In this document: positions 25,002 through 33,308 of the stretch, one piece after another | Layout of the letters: each line of letters starts with the position of its first letter | How positions within the stretch are numbered: the stretch's first letter is position 1 | Assembly: GCA_007695045.1 (NCBI GenBank) | Contig: REEP01000060.1 | Coordinates: forward strand, 1-35,672 | DNA length: 35,672 bases | Direction of reading: 5' to 3' | Origin: Rhodospirillales bacterium | GTDB lineage: Bacteria > Pseudomonadota > Alphaproteobacteria > Rhodospirillales > Defluviicoccaceae | The notes under the pieces: generated by a model | What the model was told of the DNA's origin: nothing | Database searches by the model: none | What the model saw: the letters and a program-made list of their open reading frames with translations, nothing else | Program-made: the position numbers and the translations under genes

Positions 25002-27101
25002 CTATCGGCCCTCCCGCCACCAAGCTGCGGCCAGAGCGGCGAGCGCAAGCGACAGCATCAGCGGCAGTGGCACCAGCGACATCACCCGAATTCCCGTGAT
25101 CGTCGCCGCTTCGGTGCGGTTCAGGCCGATCCAGCCGCGGCCGGCCGCGGTGCGTCCGGCGGTGACCCGGCGAAACTCCGGCATCCCGTCGGCGAGCCAC
25201 GCCACGCCGCCCCGGCTCGCCGTTACTTGGTGGCGAAGGTGATCGGCGGTTGCCACCAGTTCCTGGAATTCCAACGGGTCCGCCGGGCCGGCCGCGGCCA
25301 CGACGGCGTGCCGGCCGTCACTCACCCGATAGAGACCGGGGTCTTCCGCCGCCACCTCGGCACGGGCGACACCGTCCGTGCCCGGCTCGAGCCTTACACG
25401 CTGTTTCGACCCGTCGGGAGCGGTGACGGCAACTTCGGCGGGGTTACGCTCCAGGCTCCGGCGGGTGATCAGCAGACGGCCGTCGTCGACGTGTGCGATC
25501 AGGCGCTCTTCCTCCAGTTCCGGCTCCTTCATCAGCCAGTGGCCGAGCCTGCGGATCAGTTCGGCGTGCGGACCGCCGCCCTCGAAACCGCGCGCCCAGA
25601 GCCAGACCTGGTCGCTCAACAGCTGGGCAATACGGCCATCGCCGATCCGATCCAGCACCAGCAGCGGGTGGCCGCCGCCATCCATCAGCAACTGCCCGCT
25701 GCGGACCTCAGTCTCCACCAGCCGGAACCAGGGGCCCCAGTCAGGAACATCGGACGCTCGGACGTGCTCACCGGCATCGCCCATCACCTCCTCACCCGGC
25801 AGGGCCGCGGTGACCGGGTGGCGCCGGCCCAGATCGGTGACCCGGGGCCGGAACGCCCGTTCGATCACGCGGCCGGACGGCACGGCGGGCAGCAGCCGGC
25901 CCAACGGCGTCTGGTACAGGCTGTTGTAGCCGGCGAACTCCGGTCCGGCGGCAAGCAGGATGGCGCCGCCGTCCCGTACGTAGTCGGCCGTACGTTCCAG
26001 GTACTGCCACGGCAGGACATTGCGCACGACGTAGCGGTCGAACACGATCAGGTCGAAGTTTTCAAGCTGTTCCTCGAACAGTTCACGCACCGGAAAGGCG
26101 ATCAAGGCCAATTCATGCAGCGGTGCCATGTCATCCTTTTCGGGCGGGCGCAGAATCGTGAAATGAACCAGATCCACCGCCGGATCGGACTTGAGCAGGT
26201 TCCGCCAGGTTCGTTCGCCCATGTGCGGCTGACCCGATACGAGCAGCACGCGGAGCCGGTCGCGCACGCCATGCACGGTCAACGCCACGCGGTTGTTGAT
26301 CGTGGAGAGTTCGTCGGTGAGGGGTTCGGCCTCCAGTTCCACCACCATCGGGCCGGCATGCGCCACGGGCACGCGATAGGTTGCGGTGGTCCCGACCGCG
26401 ACCTGAAGTTGGGCCGTTTCCACCCCGTCCACATGGATCCGCACCGCGACCGGGCGTCGCTCCGTCGGCGCCGGGGTATCCGCCACCCGAAAGCGGACAT
26501 CCACGTATTCCCCGACCAAGCCATACGCGGGCACGTCGTCCACCACCAGCCGCCGATCCCGTTCCGTCGCCGTGCCCGTCAGCAGCACGTGCAAAGGGGC
26601 TTGCGCCGGCAGATCGACGGGAGCCTCGGGCACGTCGTGGACCTGGCCGTCGGTGATCATGATCACGCCGGCCAGGCGATCACCCACGTCCGGAGTCAAC
26701 GCCCGATCCAGCCCGGCGAACAGGCGCGTGCCGCCCTCCCCTGCCCCGTCACCCACGCCGACGCCCACGATCTTGAGGTCGAGGTCATCCAGATCACCCA
26801 GGCGAGCCTCGACCGTCTCAAGTGCCGCCGCCGTCTGGGTCCGTCGTTGACCCACATCCTGGCTCGGTGACTCGTCCACGATCACCACCGCCACGTCGGC
26901 TTGCGGCACCGTCTCCTTATCGACGACGCTGGGATTGGCAAGGGCGGCGATCAGCGCGGTGAAAGCCACCACCCGAAACACCACACCACGCCCGCCGCGG
27001 ACGACAGCGAGCCCCAGGAGCACGACCGCCAGCACCGCCGCAATGACAAGCAGCGGCCATGGCAGCAACGGGGCGAACATGATACCGGTGGCGCCCGTCA
27101 C
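25002..27101 (-). CDS. Membrane protein with VWA-like and glutamine amidotransferase-like domains
   Basis: A 699-residue protein anchored by two N-terminal helices (about residues 12-34 and 40-58) and one near the C-terminus (about 675-694), so the bulk is probably periplasmic. After the second helix comes a VWA-like domain with the metal-site pattern D76-E-S-P-S80 and a TDG strand (VIMITDG, 146-152). The central part (about 285-480) resembles class I glutamine-amidotransferase folds (LRVLLVSGQPHMGERTW; YVRDGGAILLAAGPEF) without an obvious catalytic triad. It starts with GTG overlapping the DUF4159 gene stop (GTGA), so the two are coupled. It is the last gene of the moxR operon; function unknown. 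Confidence 0.8.
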   Translation of the reverse strand: MTGATGIMFAPLLPWPLLVIAAVLAVVLLGLAVVRGGRGVVFRVVAFTALIAALANPSVVDKETVPQADVAVVIVDESPSQDVGQRRTQTAAALETVEARLGDLDDLDLKIVGVGVGDGAGEGGTRLFAGLDRALTPDVGDRLAGVIMITDGQVHDVPEAPVDLPAQAPLHVLLTGTATERDRRLVVDDVPAYGLVGEYVDVRFRVADTPAPTERRPVAVRIHVDGVETAQLQVAVGTTATYRVPVAHAGPMVVELEAEPLTDELSTINNRVALTVHGVRDRLRVLLVSGQPHMGERTWRNLLKSDPAVDLVHFTILRPPEKDDMAPLHELALIAFPVRELFEEQLENFDLIVFDRYVVRNVLPWQYLERTADYVRDGGAILLAAGPEFAGYNSLYQTPLGRLLPAVPSGRVIERAFRPRVTDLGRRHPVTAALPGEEVMGDAGEHVRASDVPDWGPWFRLVETEVRSGQLLMDGGGHPLLVLDRIGDGRIAQLLSDQVWLWARGFEGGGPHAELIRRLGHWLMKEPELEEERLIAHVDDGRLLITRRSLERNPAEVAVTAPDGSKQRVRLEPGTDGVARAEVAAEDPGLYRVSDGRHAVVAAAGPADPLEFQELVATADHLRHQVTASRGGVAWLADGMPEFRRVTAGRTAAGRGWIGLNRTEAATITGIRVMSLVPLPLMLSLALAALAAAWWREGR

Positions 27102-29860
27102 CGCCCGAGCCTTTCCAGAATGGCCGGCAGATGCACCTGATCGGCCTTGTAGTTGCCGGTCAGCACGTACATGACCAGATTGACGCCGAACCGATAGGCC
27201 ATTTCTCGCTGTCGCTCTCCGCCCGGAACCACGGCGAACATTGGTCGCAAGTTAGCGTCGAGCGCCCAGGCGGAGGCCCAGTCGTTGCCGCCGGCGACAA
27301 TGCCTGAAACCCCGTCGTGCAGGCGGTCGCCACTGCGCTCAACCCAGACCTGGCCGCCCGCGAACCGCCCGGGGAAGGCCGAAAGCAGGTAGTAGGCCCG
27401 GCCCAGGACGTGATCCTCCGGCACCGGCGCCAATGGCGGAAGGTCAAGGGCGCGGGCGAGGTGGCGCAGATCGGCTGCCGGCGTGTCGCCACGGCGGCCG
27501 GCGCCGGTATCGACCAGGACGGTGCCGCCGCTTGCCATGTAGGCCCGGAGACGGCGCAGGGCCGCATCGGAGGGCATCGTCGCGTCGGCGGACAGCGGCC
27601 AGTAGATGAACGGGTAGAAAATGAGTTCGTCGGTGGCGAGGTCGATCCTGACCGGTTCTCCCAACTCGACCGCGGTGCGTCGATTGACGATGGCGGTGAG
27701 ACCCGCGAGCCCTCTGCGACTGATCGCGTCGCGCTCAGCGTTGCCGGTATCGACGTAGGCCAAGCTGGTCACGAGCGCTTCCGGCACGGCGGTGCCGTCG
27801 GCAATCGCCTGTTGCGCCCAGGCGGGTGCCGCCGTGGCAACCGCGAAGACGAGCACGACGCTGCCAGCCGTCCGCGGCATCCGCGAGCGCCGCCCGACCG
27901 GCAGCAGCCCGCGCAACGCCAAGCTGGCCGCGAGGTCGATCACGATCAGGGTCAAGGCGAGGCCGAGCAACCAGGGTCGAAAATCAATCTCCGGAACCGG
28001 TGCATACCCGGCGACCTCGACACCTCGCGGCAGCGCCTCGATCGCCTTCGGATCCGGCAGTGTGTCCGGGAGATTGAGCGCCTGCCGGCGATCCCGGCTC
28101 CCGTACAGGCCTGGTGGATGCTGCGATCCGGCCGCGCTCTCTGCAAAAAGGGAGGCCGGGATGGCGCGCGCCGATGGCGGCGCCGGACCAAGGTCGCCGA
28201 ATCCGTCCAGGGTCCGGATGGGCGCGAGCGGCGGCCCATCCCCGGCGACACCCGTACCGCCGCGGCCGAGGTCGATGATGCGGTCCAGCATTTCGACGAA
28301 CAGACCGGACAGGGGCAGCGACGACCAGTCGGGGTCAGCGCTCACATGGAAGAGGACCAGCCGACCCTGGGCGTGGCCGCGGCTGGTGACCAGCGGCGTG
28401 CCGTCATCCAGTTCGGCCCACACCGATGCCGGCCCGGCCAGGGCCGGCTCCGCCAGAACCTGCCGGAAAATGGCCACGTCCGGCGGCAGGTTCAGACCCG
28501 CGAAGGGACCGGCGGCAGGAAATGGCGCCAACCGCGCCGGCTCACGCCAAGCCATGGCGCCGCCGTGGATGCGTTCGCCGGCGCGCAGTGGCACCGGCAG
28601 CAGCTCGTCATCGCGGTTGCCGCGCATGGCCAAGCCCGGTCCGGCGAAGCGCAGCAAAATGCCGCCGTCGCGGACCCACTGGTCGATACGCCGGTGAAGG
28701 CCGGGATCGCTGATACCGTCGGTGATACCATCGTCCGGCACGATGAGAATGGACAAGTCCCGGTCCAGTAACGCCGCTACCTCACCGCGCCGGACTTCGC
28801 TCCCGGCTTCCAGGGCCCGCTCCAGGTAGTACGACGGGCTGAGCAGCGGCAGCTCGGCCCCGATGCCGGGACTTGCCGCGATGCCTACCGGACGGCGTTG
28901 CCAGCGCGCATCCAGCAACACCACGGAGCCGGCAGTCCGCCCCGATGCCAGCTCCACCCGCGCCACCCGGTTGCGCAACTCTGCCGGCAGGATCAGTTCC
29001 GCCGCCGGGCTGCCCGCGTCCCCATCTGAGGACACCGCGAGGGCGCGGGCGACGATGCGACCGTTCTCGTCCACGGCCTGCACTACCGCGTCCAAGGTCC
29101 CGGCGCCAGCCTGCGCCACGTTGACCTTGAGTGTCTCACCGGAGACGGCCGAGACCCGCAGCACCTTCGCGGCGGCTCCCGGATCCGGCAGCACCAACCT
29201 CACCGGACCGAGCGCGCGCAAGCTTCGGACCAAGCCCGCGACAGTCCCGTCTTCGCCGCCACGCAAACCATCGCTCAGCCAGACCACCGTTCCCGGCGGC
29301 ATGGACTCCAAGGCCGGCAGGGCACGCAACGCCGCGATTGCGACGTCGCGCCGGGTTTCCCAGGGGTGTGGCGCCAATGCGGCGATGCGGTCGCGGGCCT
29401 CGGACGCGGTCAACAGCCGAGGCGGCGGTGGCTCGGCCAAGCCGGGAGCCGGAGCGGTGCTCACCAGGATGATCCGCCGCCCCTCCCGGTCAGCCCGATC
29501 GACAAGGTCGGCCATGACGGTTTGCCGTGCCGGCCAGTCGGCACCGGCAGCCCAGCCGTCATCCACGATCAGCACCAGCGGCCCCGAACCGGGCAGGGGC
29601 TTGCCGGCATTCCAGAGCGGCTGCGCCACGCCCAGGATCAGGGCCGTCGCCAGGACGAGGCGCAGTACCAGCAGCCACGGCGGCGTCCGCTCGACGCTCT
29701 GCTCCGAGGACGCCAGTCCGGCCAGCAAGCGAAGCGGCGGAAACCGCAACTGTCGGGGACGGGGTGGAATTGCCCGCAGCAGCCACCACAAGGCCGGCAA
29801 CGCCAGCAAACCGGCCAGCGCCAAGGGAACGGCGAAGGAGAGCGGACCGAGGGAGATCAT
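27098..29860 (-). CDS. BatA-like N-terminal / DUF4159 domain membrane protein
   Basis: A 920-residue protein. Residues 1-80 are a BatA-type N-terminus with two membrane helices around a loop (PALWWLLRAIPPRPRQLRFP). A VWA-like domain follows, but the metal site reads D100-D-G-W-A, so the DxSxS motif is lost although the later VVWLSDGL strand remains. A second pair of helices lies at about 635-685. The C-terminal 200 residues are DUF4159 (LIFYPFIYWPLS; FGVNLVMYVLTGNYKADQVH). GAGG precedes the ATG, which lies 7 bases after the DUF58 stop. It belongs to the moxR-DUF58 operon; the precise role is unknown. Confidence 0.88.
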   Translation of the reverse strand: MISLGPLSFAVPLALAGLLALPALWWLLRAIPPRPRQLRFPPLRLLAGLASSEQSVERTPPWLLVLRLVLATALILGVAQPLWNAGKPLPGSGPLVLIVDDGWAAGADWPARQTVMADLVDRADREGRRIILVSTAPAPGLAEPPPPRLLTASEARDRIAALAPHPWETRRDVAIAALRALPALESMPPGTVVWLSDGLRGGEDGTVAGLVRSLRALGPVRLVLPDPGAAAKVLRVSAVSGETLKVNVAQAGAGTLDAVVQAVDENGRIVARALAVSSDGDAGSPAAELILPAELRNRVARVELASGRTAGSVVLLDARWQRRPVGIAASPGIGAELPLLSPSYYLERALEAGSEVRRGEVAALLDRDLSILIVPDDGITDGISDPGLHRRIDQWVRDGGILLRFAGPGLAMRGNRDDELLPVPLRAGERIHGGAMAWREPARLAPFPAAGPFAGLNLPPDVAIFRQVLAEPALAGPASVWAELDDGTPLVTSRGHAQGRLVLFHVSADPDWSSLPLSGLFVEMLDRIIDLGRGGTGVAGDGPPLAPIRTLDGFGDLGPAPPSARAIPASLFAESAAGSQHPPGLYGSRDRRQALNLPDTLPDPKAIEALPRGVEVAGYAPVPEIDFRPWLLGLALTLIVIDLAASLALRGLLPVGRRSRMPRTAGSVVLVFAVATAAPAWAQQAIADGTAVPEALVTSLAYVDTGNAERDAISRRGLAGLTAIVNRRTAVELGEPVRIDLATDELIFYPFIYWPLSADATMPSDAALRRLRAYMASGGTVLVDTGAGRRGDTPAADLRHLARALDLPPLAPVPEDHVLGRAYYLLSAFPGRFAGGQVWVERSGDRLHDGVSGIVAGGNDWASAWALDANLRPMFAVVPGGERQREMAYRFGVNLVMYVLTGNYKADQVHLPAILERLGR

Positions 29861-29867
29861 CACTGCC

Positions 29868-30749
29868 TCATGATTGTGCGCTGAGGGCCAGGTAGAGCGC
29901 GAGCAGCGCGCTCTGCGCCGGGCGACTGGTGTGATGCTGGGCGAAGGTCCAGCCGCCGGCGCGGGCGATGCGGTTGAGGCCGGCGCGGTGGGCAGCCATG
30001 GCGGCTGCATAGGCCGGCCGAACCCGTTCAACCCGGCCGATCACCGCCTCCCCCTCGCCTTCCGTGCCGACAAAGCGGACGCGCCCGCTGAACGGCAGCG
30101 TTTCTTCCGCCGGGTCCAGGACCTGCAACAGATGCCCCCGAACGCCCTGCGCAACGAACCGCCCCACCATCGCCGCCACCTGATCCAACGGCGTCAGCAG
30201 ATCGCCGATGATCACGAGGGAAGCGAAACGCGGCAGGGCAACCGGCGGCGGCACGCTGTCCATCGACTGCGCTCGCCGCATCAGCACGGCCGTCAGCCGT
30301 TTCAGCGCGGTGCGGCCCGGCGCTGGCCCGCGGTCGTCGCCGACCAGCGCGACGTGTTCGCCGCCCCGGGCCAGAAGCGACGCGAGGGCAAGCAGGAGCA
30401 GATTGGCGCGGTCGCTTTTGCGCGGCCAGCACGCCCGGGAACAATAGTCCATGGAGGGCGAGGCATCCCGCCACAGCCATACGCTTTGCGCCGCTTCCCA
30501 TTCGGTCTGGCGCACGAACACATGCCGGGAGCGGGCCGACATCCGCCAGTCGATCCGTTGCATCGGATCACCGTGCTGGTAGCGGCGGTACTGCCAGAAC
30601 GTTTCCCCCGGCCCCACCCGGCGGCGGCCATGCACGCCTTGCGACACGGTTGCCGCCACCCGCTCAGCCGCCACCAGCAGCGGTGGCAGTTCCGCGCCCG
30701 CCGCCTCGGCGCGATGGAAGATGTCCGAGCTCAGCCGATGCGTCGACAC
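29868..30749 (-). CDS. DUF58 domain protein (VWA-like, MoxR partner)
   Basis: A 293-residue protein with the DUF58 signature VGPGETFWQYRRYQHGDPMQ followed by RIDWRMSAR, and a VWA metal site D95-A-S-P-S99. No membrane helix. DUF58 proteins are nearly always encoded beside MoxR ATPases and are thought to act with them in assembling or activating other proteins. The GTG start at 30749 lies inside the end of moxR (19-base overlap); the longer open frame upstream is only the shadow of moxR. Confidence 0.92.
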   Translation of the reverse strand: MSTHRLSSDIFHRAEAAGAELPPLLVAAERVAATVSQGVHGRRRVGPGETFWQYRRYQHGDPMQRIDWRMSARSRHVFVRQTEWEAAQSVWLWRDASPSMDYCSRACWPRKSDRANLLLLALASLLARGGEHVALVGDDRGPAPGRTALKRLTAVLMRRAQSMDSVPPPVALPRFASLVIIGDLLTPLDQVAAMVGRFVAQGVRGHLLQVLDPAEETLPFSGRVRFVGTEGEGEAVIGRVERVRPAYAAAMAAHRAGLNRIARAGGWTFAQHHTSRPAQSALLALYLALSAQS

Positions 30750-31765
30750 AGCGCGTCGATGACCGTATCCATGACGACCCCGTCGGCCTGGGCCGCGAAC
30801 GTGAGTGCCATGCGGTGGCGGAGGATCGGGTGAGCCAGCGCGAGGACGTCGTCGACGGAGGGCGCCAGGCGGCCGTCCATAACCGCACGGGCGCGCACGG
30901 CCCGCATCAGAGCCTGGGAGGCGCGCGGTCCCGGCCCCCACGCCACGCCATCCCGCACCTCCAGCAGCGCGCTGGATTCGGGTCGGCCCGACCGGACCAG
31001 TTCAAGAATCGCCGTAACGACACTCTCGCCCACGGGCACGTGACGCATCAGCTCCTGGGCGCGCATCAAATCGTCCGCGGTCAGGATGCGGGTCGCAGGC
31101 GCCTGGACCGGCCCGGTGGTGCCGAGCAGGATCTGTCTTTCCGTTTCCAGGTCCGGATAGTCCACATTGACCTGCATCAGGAAGCGGTCCAGCTGCGCTT
31201 CCGGGAGCGGGTAGGTCCCCTCCTGCTCCAGCGGATTCTGGGTCGCCAGTACGTGGAACGGACTGGGCAACGGATACTCATGACCGGCCACGGAAACCCT
31301 GTGTTCCTGCATCGCCTGCAACAGCGCCGACTGAGTCCGCGGGCTGGCCCGGTTGATCTCGTCCGCCATCAACAGCTGGCAGAACACCGGGCCGCGTATG
31401 AAGCGGAAGGCGCGCCGCCCCGATTCCGCTTCTTCAAGCACCTCGGACCCCAGAATGTCGCCCGGCATCAGGTCCGGCGTGAACTGAACCCGCCGTTCCT
31501 CCAGCCCGAACACGGTGCCGAGGGTTTCCACCAGCCGCGTCTTGCCGAGGCCCGGCACGCCCACCAGCAACAGGTGGCCGCCGGCGAGAAGTGTCACCAG
31601 GGTCTCCTCGATCACGGCGTGCTGGCCGAAGATCACCCGGCCGACAGCATCCCGTGCCGAGGCAATCTGGTGCGCCAGTTGATCCAGGGCGTCGATCAGC
31701 GCAGTATCGTCGGGATCGACCGTAACGGCCGGCGCGGCGGTGCCGGTGGTGTCCCCATCGTTCAT
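30731..31765 (-). CDS. moxR: MoxR-family AAA+ ATPase
   Basis: A 344-residue cytoplasmic ATPase with Walker A GVPGLGKT (69-76), Walker B LLMADEINRASPRTQ, and the sensor-1 region ATQNPLEQEGTYPLPEAQLD characteristic of MoxR proteins. These act as chaperones that insert cofactors or assemble complexes together with VWA-domain partners, here the three following genes. The ATG at 31765 has AGGAG about 11 bases upstream; the frame stays open 65 codons further, but that part overlaps the divergent DUF1285 gene. It is the first gene of a four-gene operon. Confidence 0.95.
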   Translation of the reverse strand: MNDGDTTGTAAPAVTVDPDDTALIDALDQLAHQIASARDAVGRVIFGQHAVIEETLVTLLAGGHLLLVGVPGLGKTRLVETLGTVFGLEERRVQFTPDLMPGDILGSEVLEEAESGRRAFRFIRGPVFCQLLMADEINRASPRTQSALLQAMQEHRVSVAGHEYPLPSPFHVLATQNPLEQEGTYPLPEAQLDRFLMQVNVDYPDLETERQILLGTTGPVQAPATRILTADDLMRAQELMRHVPVGESVVTAILELVRSGRPESSALLEVRDGVAWGPGPRASQALMRAVRARAVMDGRLAPSVDDVLALAHPILRHRMALTFAAQADGVVMDTVIDALCRRIG

Positions 31766-31798
31766 GTCGGCTACCACTCCTGCCTGTGCGAAAGGCCC

Positions 31799-32398
31799 AT
31801 GGCGAAGAACGCTCCATATCCCCGGCACGTTTCCGAGGCCGCGATCCAGAACGATCCGGACTCGGGTCATTTTCTCACCCCGGTTCCGAGTCCCGTCCCA
31901 GGCGGGCGCACCAACCACGGTTCTCTCGATATAAGGATCGATCCCGACGGAGTCTGGCATTACCAGGGGTCACCCATCAACCGAAAGGAGATGGTGTGCC
32001 TGTTCGCTTCCGTTCTGGTGCGCGACAGCGTCGGCAACTACTGGATGGTCACGCCGTCCGAGATGGGCCAGATCCAGGTGGATGACGCACCCTTCATCGC
32101 CGTGGAGATGTTCGTCGCCGGCGAAGGGCGGGCGCAAACCGTCAGTTTTCGGACCAACGTGGACGAAATCGTGACGGTGGATTCCGACCATCCCATCACC
32201 GTGGCGATCGACCCGGCGACCGGCGAGCCCTCGCCCTACGTCTCGGTCCGCAGCGGCATCCAGGCACGTCTGAGCCGCGCCGTCTATTATGACCTGGCGG
32301 CGCTGGCCGTGAGTGAAGCGGTTGCCGACACGCATGATCTCGGCATATGGAGTGACGGTTCCTTTTTTCGGCTCGGGAGCATGGACGACGACGGGTGA
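31799..32398 (+). CDS. DUF1285 family protein
   Basis: A 199-residue soluble protein with the DUF1285 pattern: DIRIDPDGVWHYQGSPINRK near residue 44, the FASVLVRD strand, YWMVTPSE, and a C-terminal ARLSRAVYYDLAALAV segment. The function of the family is unknown. A purine-rich AAAGG precedes the ATG. Only 33 bases separate it from divergent moxR. It heads a run of four genes; the second starts inside its stop codon. Confidence 0.9.
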   Translation: MAKNAPYPRHVSEAAIQNDPDSGHFLTPVPSPVPGGRTNHGSLDIRIDPDGVWHYQGSPINRKEMVCLFASVLVRDSVGNYWMVTPSEMGQIQVDDAPFIAVEMFVAGEGRAQTVSFRTNVDEIVTVDSDHPITVAIDPATGEPSPYVSVRSGIQARLSRAVYYDLAALAVSEAVADTHDLGIWSDGSFFRLGSMDDDG

Positions 32399-33039
32399 GT
32401 GCCGAACCGACTTCAATGTGGGTCGTCGGCCGCTTCAGGAAGCAGGCGCCAGGGCGCAGTGGCACAATGCCGCCGGTGCCGGCGCGGCCCGAGCGTGAAC
32501 GCGGCGACCATGATCTCAATCCGGGTATGGAGCCGATCCTGCCGCTGAAACGGGCGGCGGTGCTTGTGCCGCTGATCGATCGGCCGCAGGGCCTCGCCGT
32601 GCTTTTAACCCATCGCACCAATCATCTGCTGCACCATCCGGGTCAGGTCAGCTTTCCCGGCGGCCGGATCGAGCCCGGCGACGACAGCCCGGAAGCCACC
32701 GCCCTAAGGGAAACCCGTGAGGAAACCGGGCTCGACCCCCGCCACGTCCACCTGATCGGACGCCTCGATCCCTATGTCACCCGCACCGGTTTCGTGGTGA
32801 TCCCCGTCGTGGGGGTGATCCGGCCGCCGTTCACGATCATGCCGGATCCGCATGAGGTGGCCGAGGTGTTCGAGGTGCCGCTCGCTTTCCTGCTCGACCC
32901 GCGCAACCACCAGCGCTGCCAATCGGAATTCGACGGTGTGGTGCGCTATTTCTATGCCATGCCCTATGGGCGTCACTATATCTGGGGGGCGACCGCTGGC
33001 ATGCTGATGAACCTGTACGAGTTTCTGCGCGATACATGA
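32395..33039 (+). CDS. NUDIX hydrolase, CoA pyrophosphatase-like
   Basis: A 214-residue NUDIX protein. VLLTHRTNHLLHHPGQVSFP followed by GGRIEPGD is the CoA-pyrophosphatase signature, and the NUDIX box continues to ALRETREETGL. Such enzymes split CoA or acyl-CoA into 3',5'-ADP and phosphopantetheine. The GTG start overlaps the DUF1285 stop (GTGA); an internal ATG at 32416 is possible, since the first 45 residues are low in conservation. In alphaproteobacteria this gene commonly precedes cca. Confidence 0.92.
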   Translation: MSAEPTSMWVVGRFRKQAPGRSGTMPPVPARPERERGDHDLNPGMEPILPLKRAAVLVPLIDRPQGLAVLLTHRTNHLLHHPGQVSFPGGRIEPGDDSPEATALRETREETGLDPRHVHLIGRLDPYVTRTGFVVIPVVGVIRPPFTIMPDPHEVAEVFEVPLAFLLDPRNHQRCQSEFDGVVRYFYAMPYGRHYIWGATAGMLMNLYEFLRDT

Positions 33040-33308
33040 CCCGCATTCTTCTGCAGTATCTGTTGCCGTTGGTTCTTCCGACGGTACTGTTTTTCCTCTA
33101 TTCTTGGATCTTCGGAGGCAAAACCGGCGACCAAAGCGCGCCATCGCAAATGCAGCGCGCCCCTTGGTTCTGGCTGATCCTGGCCGGCTTCGTGCTGATG
33201 GCCGCGGGCCTCATCGTCACTGCACTCACCGGCGGCGGAATCGCCGGCAGCGAATACATCCCGCCCCGATTCGAGGACGGCCGGGTGGTGCCGGCGGAAA
33301 TCCGGTGA
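33036..33308 (+). CDS. DUF6111 family small membrane protein
   Basis: A 90-residue protein with two predicted membrane helices (about residues 5-25 and 43-66) and a hydrophilic C-terminus (SEYIPPRFEDGRVVPAEI). Its ATG overlaps the NUDIX stop (ATGA), and its own stop overlaps the GTG of cca. Position and features match the DUF6111 family, usually found just before cca in alphaproteobacteria. Function unknown. Confidence 0.85.
   Translation: MTRILLQYLLPLVLPTVLFFLYSWIFGGKTGDQSAPSQMQRAPWFWLILAGFVLMAAGLIVTALTGGGIAGSEYIPPRFEDGRVVPAEIR

Noticed and set aside
25227-26870. 547-codon open frame on the plus strand opposite the last gene of the moxR operon
   Set aside because: Histidine- and arginine-rich shadow without domain signature; the minus-strand gene has membrane helices and VWA motifs and is coupled to its neighbour.
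27317-28771. 484-codon open frame opposite the DUF4159 gene
   Set aside because: Same composition artefact as above.
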